This document shows positions 1-7,894 of a stretch of 55,122 nt of DNA, one piece after another. Origin of the DNA: Anaerolineales bacterium (GTDB lineage: Bacteria > Chloroflexota > Anaerolineae > Anaerolineales > UBA11858); the NCBI GenBank assembly GCA_018335275.1, contig JAGXKM010000001.1, positions 72,154 to 127,275 on the forward strand, read 5' to 3'. Position numbers and translations under genes: made by a program. The notes under the pieces are model-generated. The model saw only the letters and a list, made by a program, of their open reading frames with translations. It had not been told where the DNA came from and made no database searches. Numbering within the stretch: the first letter of the stretch is position 1; every line of letters starts with the position of its first letter.

Positions 1-19
1 GGGAGGACTGTAAATCGAC

Positions 20-64
20 AAAGCTCCAGGAGGGCGGTGGACAACTCACCGCTCCTGGAGCTTT
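20..64. terminator. Hairpin terminator beyond purB
   Basis: A 13-base arm, AAAGCTCCAGGAG, at 20-32 is repeated as its exact inverse at 52-64. The stem continues inward with CGGTG/CACCG across a two-base bulge. On the plus strand it is followed by a T-rich tail, AACTTTTT. It lies 22 bases past the purB stop, so it may end purB and also a plus-strand gene left of the window. Confidence 0.75.
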
Positions 65-85
65 AACTTTTTAAGCTTGGGCGTA

Positions 86-1486
86 TTACATCTTTTTCTC
101 GTTCAATTCGCTCCGCACTTGAGAGACCAAGTTCATGGCCCGCTGGGGAGCGTCACCTACATATCCTTCACTCTCCATGACCTCTCTGAGAGTATCTTTG
201 GATAGGAAAGTTCGCAGCACCTTGTCCTCCAGGATCAAATCCACCAGTGGGTTGGGCTCACCTTTTTGAACCGCGGCCCAAGCGAGCAAGGCATGTTGAC
301 GCAAGCGTTCATGCATTTCCTGCCGATCCGCCCCTTTTTTGGTTAATTCCATCAACAGCGGTTCTGTGGCTGCAAAAGGACCATATGTGTCAAGATTATG
401 GGAAATCCCTTTCCGGTAAATTTCTAAACCATGGACGACCTCTTCACAGACCGTCAGGAGTTCATCCGCGATCAGAAAAGCCTCAGGCAGGACAGAACGG
501 CGGTTGGCGCTGTCATCCAGCGTCCTTTCCAGGAGAGAAAAAGCGGCGTTATCCCAGGCCACCCGAGGAAACTGGGCCAACAAACGGGCAATGGAATCCA
601 TTTTCTCCGCGTGGATTGGGTTCCGCTTGAACGGCATCGCGGAAGATCCAACCTGGTCTTCCCCAAAAGGTTCCGACCATTCACCCAGAGAGGGCGACTG
701 CAGGATACGGAGATCGAACGCAAATTTATGAACCGTAGCTGCTATGCTGGCCAGGGTTGTCAGTACCTGATAATCCTGACGCCTCGGGTAGACCTGGTTT
801 ACCACCGAAAAAAAAGGCAGCCCCAGTTTTTCAGAAATCCGGTCCTGAAATTCTTCAGTGCGTTCCGCTCCCAGCAATTTCATATACGAGGCACTTGTTC
901 CCACAGCACCCGTGAACCCCTTTCCTCGGAGCCCCTTTTTTAATCGACGTAGATCTTGATCATCCATCCACAAATCCTGGGCATATCCAGCCAACCGGTA
1001 CCCCAATGTCGTCGGTTCTGCAGGCTGTAAGTGCGTGAAAGCCAAGGTGGGCATCCGGGCGTACTGTTCAACAAGTTTTAAGAATTCAAGCAAGACCTTC
1101 CGCGTTCGTTGTTGAATGAGGTTAAGCGCTTCGCATGTCAACAAAACCGTCGCATTATCCTTGACATCCATCGACGTCGCGCCCAGGTGAAGGATCCCCC
1201 CAGCCTGGGGGCATTGTTCAGCGAAAACACGCAGTTCAGCCATTAAATCATGATGGATTTGATCCTCGATCTCTAAAGCCCGCTGCATATCCACCTCTCC
1301 CATGTGCGCCCGCAATTCTTCTACCTGTCCCTCACTCACCAGGCCGTATTCAGATTGAACGTCAGCCAGCGTCACCCAGATACGCCTCCATACTCTCCGT
1401 TTATGGACCTCACCCCAAATACTTCTCATCTCGGGAGTCCCATAGCGCCAACCATAAGGTGATCGATATCCAGCGAAAGTATTCAT
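86..1486 (-). CDS. purB: Adenylosuccinate lyase
   Basis: A 466-aa cytoplasmic enzyme of the fumarase/aspartase superfamily. It would split SAICAR to AICAR and adenylosuccinate to AMP in purine synthesis, releasing fumarate each time. The superfamily signature loop GSSAMPFKRNP lies near residues 282-292 and carries the flexible catalytic serine. The block TSMDVKDNA near residue 105 and the TFTHLQPAEPTT-like stretch (here AFTHLQPAEPTT, about 150) supply active-site His and substrate contacts. Length is normal for the bacterial family. The ATG start follows a strong ribosome site, AAGAGGAAGG. It is transcribed away from the signalling operon at 1744, with 257 bases between the two starts, and is followed by the hairpin at 20-64. 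No other pur genes are nearby. Confidence 0.95.
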   Translation of the reverse strand: MNTFAGYRSPYGWRYGTPEMRSIWGEVHKRRVWRRIWVTLADVQSEYGLVSEGQVEELRAHMGEVDMQRALEIEDQIHHDLMAELRVFAEQCPQAGGILHLGATSMDVKDNATVLLTCEALNLIQQRTRKVLLEFLKLVEQYARMPTLAFTHLQPAEPTTLGYRLAGYAQDLWMDDQDLRRLKKGLRGKGFTGAVGTSASYMKLLGAERTEEFQDRISEKLGLPFFSVVNQVYPRRQDYQVLTTLASIAATVHKFAFDLRILQSPSLGEWSEPFGEDQVGSSAMPFKRNPIHAEKMDSIARLLAQFPRVAWDNAAFSLLERTLDDSANRRSVLPEAFLIADELLTVCEEVVHGLEIYRKGISHNLDTYGPFAATEPLLMELTKKGADRQEMHERLRQHALLAWAAVQKGEPNPLVDLILEDKVLRTFLSKDTLREVMESEGYVGDAPQRAMNLVSQVRSELNEKKM

Positions 1487-1563
1487 CTATCCTTCCTCTT
1501 AAGGGCACATCTCATCTAAAAGTCCCGGGTATAGAAGATTTTCCCCATTCCAAATGACTTCAC

Positions 1564-1569
1564 ATTATA
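1564..1569 (-). promoter_or_regulatory. Possible purB -10 box
   Basis: The minus strand reads TATAAT at 1569-1564, about 78 bases before the purB start. No convincing -35 box was found 16-18 bases upstream, so this is only a candidate. Confidence 0.35.
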
Positions 1570-1644
1570 ATATTACCAAGTCTTTTCATTCCTGTTGGGC
1601 AATCCACAGCGAAGAGATCAAGTTTCACTTTTCGACAAGCCCAA

Positions 1645-1664
1645 TGCGAAAGGCACTTTTCGCA
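1645..1664. promoter_or_regulatory. Inverted repeat between divergent promoters
   Basis: TGCGAAA at 1645-1651 and TTTCGCA at 1658-1664 are perfect 7-base arms around a 6-base centre. The repeat lies 41 bases upstream of the TATAAT that probably drives the kinase operon and also upstream of purB. This is a plausible repressor or activator site. No T-run follows it, so a terminator is less likely. The binding protein is unknown. Confidence 0.4.
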
Positions 1665-1705
1665 AAATGAGCTGTTTATCAAACTGCAGGCGAGCTTACA
1701 AGCGG

Positions 1706-1711
1706 TATAAT
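1706..1711 (+). promoter_or_regulatory. -10 box of the kinase operon
   Basis: A consensus TATAAT lies 32 bases before the inferred CTG start of the kinase. The -35 region 17 bases upstream (about 1683-1688) reads ACTGCA and is weak, which fits a promoter helped by an activator. The expected transcript starts near 1718 and includes the AGAGGAG ribosome site at 1729-1735. Confidence 0.5.
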
Positions 1712-1743
1712 AATGTGAAGATAAACACAGAGGAGATGTCACT

Positions 1744-3627
1744 CTGGAAACGAGAAAGATAACTGAAAAACTTGAGGAAAGTTCCAAACCAAAGGAATAC
1801 CTCAAACCCGGTACTAAATTAGAAGGAAGATACAAAATCCTATCCACCGTAGGCCGCGGAGGGATGGGGGCAGTCTATCGTGCCCAAGATCTCCGATTTT
1901 CTGTCAGCAAGGTCGTGGCGGTCAAAGAGATGATCAATCAGGCCTCGGATCCTGAGATCCGATCCACGATCGTGGATAATTTTGAACGCGAAGCGAACAT
2001 CCTGGCCACGGTGAATCACCCGGCCATACCCACCATCTACGATTTCTTCACCTTGGGGACCCGATCTTACCTCGTGATGGAGTTCATCCACGGAAAAAAC
2101 ATGGAAGCCATGCTCCAGGAACGAGGAGCACCATTTCCAGAAGACAAAGTGATTACCTGGGCCGTTTCAGTCTGCGATGTGCTCGACTACCTTCACACCC
2201 ATGACCCCGAACCCATTATATTCAGGGATATCAAGCCGGCCAATATTCTGATCGATAAAGATGATCGAGTCAACCTGGTTGACTTCGGGATCGCGAAAAC
2301 TTTTCAATCCGGCACGAAAGGGACCATGATCGGCACAGAAGGATACTCCCCCCCAGAACAATATCGGGGGGAAGCCTCGCCGAAAGTGGACATTTACGCC
2401 CTGGGGGCCACGCTTCATCATCTGCTCACAAACCAGGACCCCAGAACCGAACCGCCCTTTACCTTTGATGAGCGCCCTATCAAAGAATTCAATCCTAAAA
2501 TTTCCACATCAGTGGAAACCATTGTCAATACTGCCCTGCAGTACAATCCCCAGGATCGCTTTGACAGCGCAACTACCATGAAAAAGGCCTTGATTGGCGC
2601 AGCCCAACAAACCGGCATGCTCACCGAGGACCTGTCGGTCTCCCAGGCTACGCAATTTTTCCAAGACCAAACGCACGCTCCTCTCTGGACGTTTAAAACG
2701 GAAGATGAGATTCGCGGCACTCCCACTTATCACGACGGTGTCCTTTACATCGGTTCCTATGATCACAATCTTTACGCGCTCAACGCTTCAAACGGTGAGT
2801 TCGTCTGGAAATATGCCGCGGATGGAGGGGTGGTCACCAAACCCGCCATTCATGAGACAAGAGTGTATTTTGGTTCCACGGACCAATACGTCTATTGTGT
2901 CTCCACACGAAATGGCAAGATGGTTTGGAAACAATCCACAGAAGGCGCCATTTACTCGTCTCCTTATATTGCCGAAGGTCACCTATTTATCGGATCGGAT
3001 GATGAATACCTCCACGTGCTCAACATTCTGACCGGGAGGGAAGCCTGGAGGACTAATTTGGGATCCAGGGTGAGATCCAGCCCCTTGGTCGTCAACGACA
3101 AAATTTACATCGGAAATGAAGGGGGGGATATCCAATGCTACGATTTTTCCGGAAATATCAAATGGCGCACGTCCGCCAAACGGGCTGTAATGGCCTCCCC
3201 TCACCACAAGGACAACATGATTTATATCACCTCCCTCGATTCTGTACTCTACGCCATTGACGCAAATTCAGGGTGGGTTGTCTGGCGATTCCGAATGGAT
3301 AGCGGTTCCATCTCCACACCTGATACCAATGAAAATCACGTTTATGCGGGTTCCACTGATGGGAAATTGTACTGTATAAATTCAAAATCCAGCAAAAAGG
3401 TGTGGGATTATCAAACCGATAATCAGGTCAACAGCTCACCTATTTACTATAAAGGCGCGCTGTACTTTACGAATGCAGATGGTATCATCTACAGCCTTGA
3501 TGCGCAAAATGGGCGTCTGCGTTGGAAATATGCCACCAAGGGACCTATCACGGGGTCTCCCCAGATCATAAATGACGTTCTTTATGTTGGATCAACCGAC
3601 CACAACATCTACGCTTTACCCGCTTAA
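1744..3627 (+). CDS. Ser/Thr protein kinase with soluble PQQ-like beta-propeller
   Basis: A 627-aa eukaryote-like kinase. The frame contains no ATG before the glycine-rich loop; its first ATG (1864) falls inside the loop GRGGMGAVY (residues 36-44), so translation must begin upstream. I place the start at CTG 1744, eight bases after AGAGGAG. Catalytic features are the VAVK lysine near 61, FRD (a variant of HRD) at 160-162 and DFG at 180-182. After a short linker a beta-propeller runs from about 312 to the end, with eight repeats of the type xxWxY/F and spaced GSTDxxxYAL motifs. No membrane helix separates the two parts, so the propeller should be cytoplasmic, unlike most PQQ-type propellers. 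It is the first gene of a tight operon with PP2C, J-vWA, FHA and response regulator genes. The ligand sensed is unknown. Confidence 0.85.
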   Translation: METRKITEKLEESSKPKEYLKPGTKLEGRYKILSTVGRGGMGAVYRAQDLRFSVSKVVAVKEMINQASDPEIRSTIVDNFEREANILATVNHPAIPTIYDFFTLGTRSYLVMEFIHGKNMEAMLQERGAPFPEDKVITWAVSVCDVLDYLHTHDPEPIIFRDIKPANILIDKDDRVNLVDFGIAKTFQSGTKGTMIGTEGYSPPEQYRGEASPKVDIYALGATLHHLLTNQDPRTEPPFTFDERPIKEFNPKISTSVETIVNTALQYNPQDRFDSATTMKKALIGAAQQTGMLTEDLSVSQATQFFQDQTHAPLWTFKTEDEIRGTPTYHDGVLYIGSYDHNLYALNASNGEFVWKYAADGGVVTKPAIHETRVYFGSTDQYVYCVSTRNGKMVWKQSTEGAIYSSPYIAEGHLFIGSDDEYLHVLNILTGREAWRTNLGSRVRSSPLVVNDKIYIGNEGGDIQCYDFSGNIKWRTSAKRAVMASPHHKDNMIYITSLDSVLYAIDANSGWVVWRFRMDSGSISTPDTNENHVYAGSTDGKLYCINSKSSKKVWDYQTDNQVNSSPIYYKGALYFTNADGIIYSLDAQNGRLRWKYATKGPITGSPQIINDVLYVGSTDHNIYALPA

Positions 3628-3664
3628 CCCCTGCCCTCCACCTACCGTTTGACTTCCTGCTACC

Positions 3665-4570
3665 ATGTTTAAAAAAATCATAAATAAACTTAAAGATCTC
3701 ACAAAAGAGCCCCCAAAACAAGCTGTCCAGGAAACCTCACCGTTGGATGAAGAGCTTGTACAGGCAGCACGAACCAAAGAACGAAAACCATACCAATTGA
3801 ATGTGGGTCATGGACAATCGGTTGGGATCCAACGGGACCACAACGAAGACGCGTTTTTCACTTTAACAACCATGTTAGCCTATAATGAAACAGAACTCCC
3901 TATTGGATTTTATATCGTGGCTGATGGTATGGGAGGGCACCAAAATGGGGAAATTGCCAGTGAGTTGGCTATCCGCTCTATTGTCGAACATGTCTTTCAT
4001 GAAATCCTCACCCCCCTGCTAAGCCTGAATCCGCAGCCGCAAAATTCCTCGTTCCAAGAAGTATTCCACACCGGCATTGAACAAGCGAACACTGAAATCG
4101 TCCGCAATTCGTATGGTGGAGGGACCACGGTCACCAGCGTGCTGATCATTGGCGAGCAAATGACCATTGCTCATGTAGGAGACAGCCGGGTATATGCCGT
4201 GGATCCAACAGGCGTTTTAGAAGCCTTGACCAGAGATCACTCGCTTGTGAAACGTCTCCAGGAATTGGGACAGATTAGCTCTGAAGAGGCGGCCATCCAC
4301 CCCCAAAGGAACGTTTTATACCGGGCTCTCGGCCAGGGGGAACCCTTTGAGCCGGAAATTATCTCCATGAAACGACCTGATGAGGGGTATTTACTTATCT
4401 GCTCAGATGGGCTGTGGAATATCGTCCAAGAACAGAAAATAAGCGATATCATCCTCAACAGCCCGAGCCCTCAAGAAGCAGTAAGCCTTCTGATTGAAGC
4501 TGCCAATCAAGCAGGAGGACCAGACAATATCTCCGTGATCCTAGTTGACCTTCCCGACTTGAAAACATAG
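3665..4570 (+). CDS. PP2C-family Ser/Thr protein phosphatase
   Basis: A 301-aa metal-dependent (Mn/Mg) phosphatase of the PrpC/Stp type, cytoplasmic, and probably the eraser for the kinase just upstream. The PP2C blocks appear in order: DHNEDAFF near 58, VADGMGGH near 88 with metal-binding aspartate, GGTTVTS near 152, HVGDSRVY near 171, RALGQG near 219, CSDGLWN near 247 and GGPDNISV near 288. The first 45 residues are Lys- and Glu-rich and probably form a flexible lead. No membrane segment is seen. It follows the kinase by 37 bases and precedes the J-vWA gene by 8 bases. All metal-binding aspartates seem present, so it should be active. Confidence 0.9.
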   Translation: MFKKIINKLKDLTKEPPKQAVQETSPLDEELVQAARTKERKPYQLNVGHGQSVGIQRDHNEDAFFTLTTMLAYNETELPIGFYIVADGMGGHQNGEIASELAIRSIVEHVFHEILTPLLSLNPQPQNSSFQEVFHTGIEQANTEIVRNSYGGGTTVTSVLIIGEQMTIAHVGDSRVYAVDPTGVLEALTRDHSLVKRLQELGQISSEEAAIHPQRNVLYRALGQGEPFEPEIISMKRPDEGYLLICSDGLWNIVQEQKISDIILNSPSPQEAVSLLIEAANQAGGPDNISVILVDLPDLKT

Positions 4571-4578
4571 CCTTCCTG

Positions 4579-6048
4579 ATGTCTGAAAAAACGGATTTTT
4601 ACAACCGATTAAACCTATCCCCCAATGCCTCTGAGAAAGAAATCAGGAGAGCCTACCGGCAGGCTGTGAAAAAGGCCCACCCTGATGTCAATAAACAGGA
4701 TGGGGCTACAAGGTTGTTCCTGGATATTCAAGAAGCTTTTAAGGTTTTATCCGATCCTAAACTGAAAGAAGCCTATGACGAAGGCAGAGAACCTTCCGAG
4801 CCCTCCAGGGTCAAAACCGCTGTGACCTACAGCAGGCCGGCTTTATATAGGATCGATGAACCCCAAATCATCTATGCCCTCTTGCACATCATCACAACGC
4901 AGAAACAACAGGAAAATCCCGAATTACCCATTAACATTGCCATCGTCCTTGATACTTCCACCTCCATGCAGGGGAGGCGGATGCAGCTATTAAAAGCAGC
5001 CACAAGAGAGATCACCAGGGATCTGAACGAAGAGGACAGGTTTTCCATCATCACCTTTAATGACCGCGCAAACGTTCTCATCCCCAGTTATCATGAACGC
5101 AATGTGTCTCAAGTAGAAGCGAAAATAAACAGTTTGATAGCAGAAGGGGGAACGGAGATATTTCAAGGACTGGAAGCTGGATTTCATGAAGTCAGAAAGG
5201 TGATTACCCATAACTACGTAAATCACATCATCTTAATCACGGATGGACACACTTATGGAGATGAAGGGAACTGTCTGAATCTGGCGGAGAAAGCCGCTGA
5301 AATGGATATCGGTATCAGCGGGTTAGGCATCGGGAACGAATGGAATGATGAATTCTTGGATGAAGTCACGACCACGGCTGGCGGGCAAAGCTTTTATATT
5401 GAACACCCAAAAGAGGTCAAGGATTTCCTGAAAGGCACCATTTCAAACCTGAAAAAATCGTATTCAAGGAACATCACATTAAATATAAATAAATCCGCTG
5501 GTGTTAATTTGCTGTCGGTATTTCGCCTTCTCCCGGAGGTAACTCCCCTTTCCCCGACAGCGCAAATTCAACTCGGGAGTCTAAAATATGATAAACCACA
5601 CCAGTTGTTATTGGAATTATTAGTTAAACCTCTTCCCGAAGATATAGAAACCTTTCTAATAGCCGACGCCCATCTAGAAATAAAACGGAAAAAATCATCC
5701 TTCACGATCCCTCTCGCTCTTAATCGCCCCATCAGCTCTCAGGAAGAAGAACCGGTCCCCCCTCCAGATATGCTGTATCGGGCTATCTCCCGCTTGACCC
5801 TCTATCGCTTGCAAGAAAAAGCCCAAGAAGATCTCAAGAAAGGAAAACCGGACGTCGCATACCAACGGATGATAAATCTTGCCTCCCATCTGATGTCTAA
5901 AGGGGAAGACAGCCTGGCAAAGACAGTCATGGAAGAAGCTGATCATATCAAATCTCATCACACATTCAGCCCTGATGGAAAAAAACAAATTAAGTACGGC
6001 ACCCGAAGGATGATGCTCCCCGGGAATATCCCCGAAGACTTACCATGA
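4579..6048 (+). CDS. J-domain (DnaJ-like) protein fused to a vWA domain
   Basis: A 489-aa two-domain protein. Residues 5-68 form a J domain with the diagnostic HPD at 34-36, the loop that stimulates Hsp70 ATPase. A linker leads to a von Willebrand A domain from about 117, with an intact MIDAS metal site: DTSTS at 125-129, a threonine in GGTEIF and an aspartate in ITDGH. The remaining ~200 residues are beta-rich and then helical and resemble the C-terminal part of bacterial stand-alone vWA proteins. There is no signal peptide or membrane helix. It lacks the Gly/Phe and zinc-finger regions of true DnaJ, so it is an adaptor, not a general chaperone. Its stop overlaps the FHA start by four bases (ATGA). 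A role bringing Hsp70 to a phospho-regulated complex is inference. Confidence 0.85.
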   Translation: MSEKTDFYNRLNLSPNASEKEIRRAYRQAVKKAHPDVNKQDGATRLFLDIQEAFKVLSDPKLKEAYDEGREPSEPSRVKTAVTYSRPALYRIDEPQIIYALLHIITTQKQQENPELPINIAIVLDTSTSMQGRRMQLLKAATREITRDLNEEDRFSIITFNDRANVLIPSYHERNVSQVEAKINSLIAEGGTEIFQGLEAGFHEVRKVITHNYVNHIILITDGHTYGDEGNCLNLAEKAAEMDIGISGLGIGNEWNDEFLDEVTTTAGGQSFYIEHPKEVKDFLKGTISNLKKSYSRNITLNINKSAGVNLLSVFRLLPEVTPLSPTAQIQLGSLKYDKPHQLLLELLVKPLPEDIETFLIADAHLEIKRKKSSFTIPLALNRPISSQEEEPVPPPDMLYRAISRLTLYRLQEKAQEDLKKGKPDVAYQRMINLASHLMSKGEDSLAKTVMEEADHIKSHHTFSPDGKKQIKYGTRRMMLPGNIPEDLP

Positions 6049-6566
6049 TCACTTGTAAAGTCTGTAAAAACCAGGAATATATAGGCGCAATATTTTGCAG
6101 TGAATGCGGTTCAGCGTTTCTTGCGGAACACCATCTTGATGATGATACAGTTGTCTACCCCCGCAAGGAAGGGGACCCCAATTATAGGGACATCCCCCAC
6201 CCTGAAAAATCGATCCCCAAAGGGAAAATCGCCCTTTACCTGCCTGACTACGAAACCTACTTGGATCTACCCGAAGAAAATGAATTCACCCTGGGCCGTT
6301 TGATAGAGGGTCAGGTGATCACTCCGGAAGTTGATCTGGACCCCTATGATGGTTTTGAGAACGGTATTTCCAGATTGCACGCCACGATCAGAATGAACCC
6401 TAAAAAGAACTCGATTCAAGTCTTAGACCTTGGATCAGCAAACGGCACCCGTGTGAACGGCTATGAAATTCCTGCCAACTCAGAGGTCCCCCTTACGCAC
6501 GAAGATATATTGACGTTAGGGAAACTTCACTTAAAAGTGATCATCCCCGAAAAGTACCGATCTTAA
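6045..6566 (+). CDS. Zinc-ribbon and FHA domain protein
   Basis: A 173-aa protein. A short zinc ribbon at the N terminus has CxxC pairs at C4/C7 and C20/C23. After a charged linker an FHA phosphothreonine-binding domain occupies about residues 75-170, with the conserved LGR, SRLHA and NGTRVNG motifs that contact phosphothreonine and shape the loops. It is the likely reader of marks set by the upstream kinase. Its ATG overlaps the J-vWA stop, so the two are probably translationally coupled and made in matched amounts. The start is fixed by the zinc-ribbon cysteines, which begin at residue 4. Partners are not known. Confidence 0.88.
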   Translation: MITCKVCKNQEYIGAIFCSECGSAFLAEHHLDDDTVVYPRKEGDPNYRDIPHPEKSIPKGKIALYLPDYETYLDLPEENEFTLGRLIEGQVITPEVDLDPYDGFENGISRLHATIRMNPKKNSIQVLDLGSANGTRVNGYEIPANSEVPLTHEDILTLGKLHLKVIIPEKYRS

Positions 6567-6578
6567 TGGAAAAAAACT

Positions 6579-6821
6579 ATGTCCACATCAATCATCCTCC
6601 ACATTCAAAATACAGAACCCGTTCTGGGAGAAGTCGAAGAACTCCCCAAGCTGACCGACACGATGGTAAAAGTCAGCAATCCCCGCCAACGCGACGGGAA
6701 AGACCTCATTTTCCTGCAACACAACGTGGTAACCGTCTACTGGCCGGTTTCCCAACTTAACTTTATAGAGATCCTGCCAGGAGAAGAGGAAGAAGAGATC
6801 ATCAGTTTTGTAAGAGAGTAA
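6579..6821 (+). CDS. Uncharacterised 80-aa protein in the signalling operon
   Basis: I do not recognise this protein. It is short and acidic, with alternating hydrophobic residues that suggest an all-beta fold and a Glu-rich tail (GEEEEEI near 68-74). The gene lies 12 bases after the FHA stop and 5 bases before the response regulator, so it is almost certainly in the operon. A second open frame starts at 6566 in the +1 register, but its Arg/Pro-rich translation looks like an artefact. The ribosome site is weak (GGAAAAAA). It could be a small regulatory subunit of the complex. Confidence 0.65.
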   Translation: MSTSIILHIQNTEPVLGEVEELPKLTDTMVKVSNPRQRDGKDLIFLQHNVVTVYWPVSQLNFIEILPGEEEEEIISFVRE

Positions 6822-6826
6822 AAGAT

Positions 6827-7576
6827 ATGGCAGCCAAGATGACAAACTATAAAATACTCGTCGTTGACGATGAAAAACGAATGGTTCGCTTCATCCAGTT
6901 GAACCTGGAACAAGACGGCTTCCAGGTAATAACCGCATATAACGGAAATGAAGCCCTGGAACAGGTCCGAACCCAGCTTCCAGATATGGTATTACTCGAC
7001 ATCATGATGCCTGACATCGATGGATTCGAAGTGTTAAAGAAAATTCGGGAAGTCAGTGATGTCCCTGTGATCATGCTCACCGCAAAAGGGGAGGAAGACG
7101 ATCGCGTGAAAGGGCTGGAATTGGGCGCTGATGACTATATCGTAAAACCGTTTAGTCCTCGAGAATTAGTGAGCAGAATCAAGGCTGTCCTCCGTCGGAC
7201 GAAAACCTTTCAAAAGGACCAGGTGGATGTAGTTGAAGTGGATGACCGCTTGAAAATTGACTTTTCTCGCCGTGAAGTTTGGGTGGAAGGAGAAAAAGTT
7301 GACCTCCGCCCTACAGAGTACAGATTGCTGTACCACCTGGTCAAAAATGCGGGTTGGGTGAACACCCATGAACAATTGTTGACCAAGGTGTGGGGATTTG
7401 AATACCGGGATGAACCCCATTACGTCAGGTTATATGTCAATTACCTGAGGAAAAAACTCGAAAAAGACCCCTCCAATCCTGAATACATACTCACGGAGAG
7501 AGGGGTGGGATACCGATTCGTTGATTTCCGAAGAGACGACGACACGGATGAAAAGGAAGAGGGCGAAAAAACTTAA
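6827..7576 (+). CDS. OmpR/PhoB-type response regulator (orphan)
   Basis: A 249-aa regulator. The receiver domain (about 6-125) has the acidic pair VDDE, the phosphoacceptor in LLDIMMPD, and the conserved lysine in VKPFSP. A winged-helix DNA-binding domain follows (about 145-235), with the RPTEYRLL start and the GVGYRF beta-hairpin typical of OmpR/PhoB. The last residues are very acidic. No histidine kinase gene is nearby. The regulator closes the kinase/phosphatase operon, so it may be controlled by the Ser/Thr kinase or by a distant histidine kinase; that is inference. ATG 6827 is the simplest start, with an internal ATG at 6839 as an alternative. Confidence 0.9.
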   Translation: MAAKMTNYKILVVDDEKRMVRFIQLNLEQDGFQVITAYNGNEALEQVRTQLPDMVLLDIMMPDIDGFEVLKKIREVSDVPVIMLTAKGEEDDRVKGLELGADDYIVKPFSPRELVSRIKAVLRRTKTFQKDQVDVVEVDDRLKIDFSRREVWVEGEKVDLRPTEYRLLYHLVKNAGWVNTHEQLLTKVWGFEYRDEPHYVRLYVNYLRKKLEKDPSNPEYILTERGVGYRFVDFRRDDDTDEKEEGEKT

Positions 7577-7894
7577 TATTATCAAAGCTCCATTCTCAAA
7601 CGACCTTCCCAAGGAAACGCATATAAAACACTTATACATTTCCAAGATTCATCGGATATCATTGGAGATGAACCAAGAATAAGACCGCGGTCTGATCAGC
7701 GTGCTTTCCGCCGGCATCGTGCAGTATCCAGATCATGGCGAAGTCCTTCCTTGTCAAACCGCATCTGCGATATAATACTTTAAGCAAATTCGGGGACAAA
7801 GAACAAACTTATAAAGATTTAAAGTCACATGAAATGAGACCTTGTCTGCTGAACACTCGGGTCTTCCCCGAGATTGCAGGGAGAAAAGAAAAAC
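7577..7894. other. 318-base gap with palindrome and -10 box
   Basis: No gene is supported here. The gap holds a perfect 12-base palindrome, AGACCGCGGTCT, at 7682-7693, which could be an operator. A consensus TATAAT lies at 7771-7776, probably the promoter of the regulator at 7895 with a leader of roughly 110 bases. TTGTCA at 7751-7756 is only 14 bases upstream of it, so the -35 assignment is unclear. A 63-codon open frame beginning at 7735 shows no protein-like pattern. Confidence 0.45.

Noticed and set aside
6566..6760. 64-codon open frame overlapping the 80-aa gene
   Set aside because: The translation is Arg/Pro-rich and out of register with the operon; the frame at 6579 is better.
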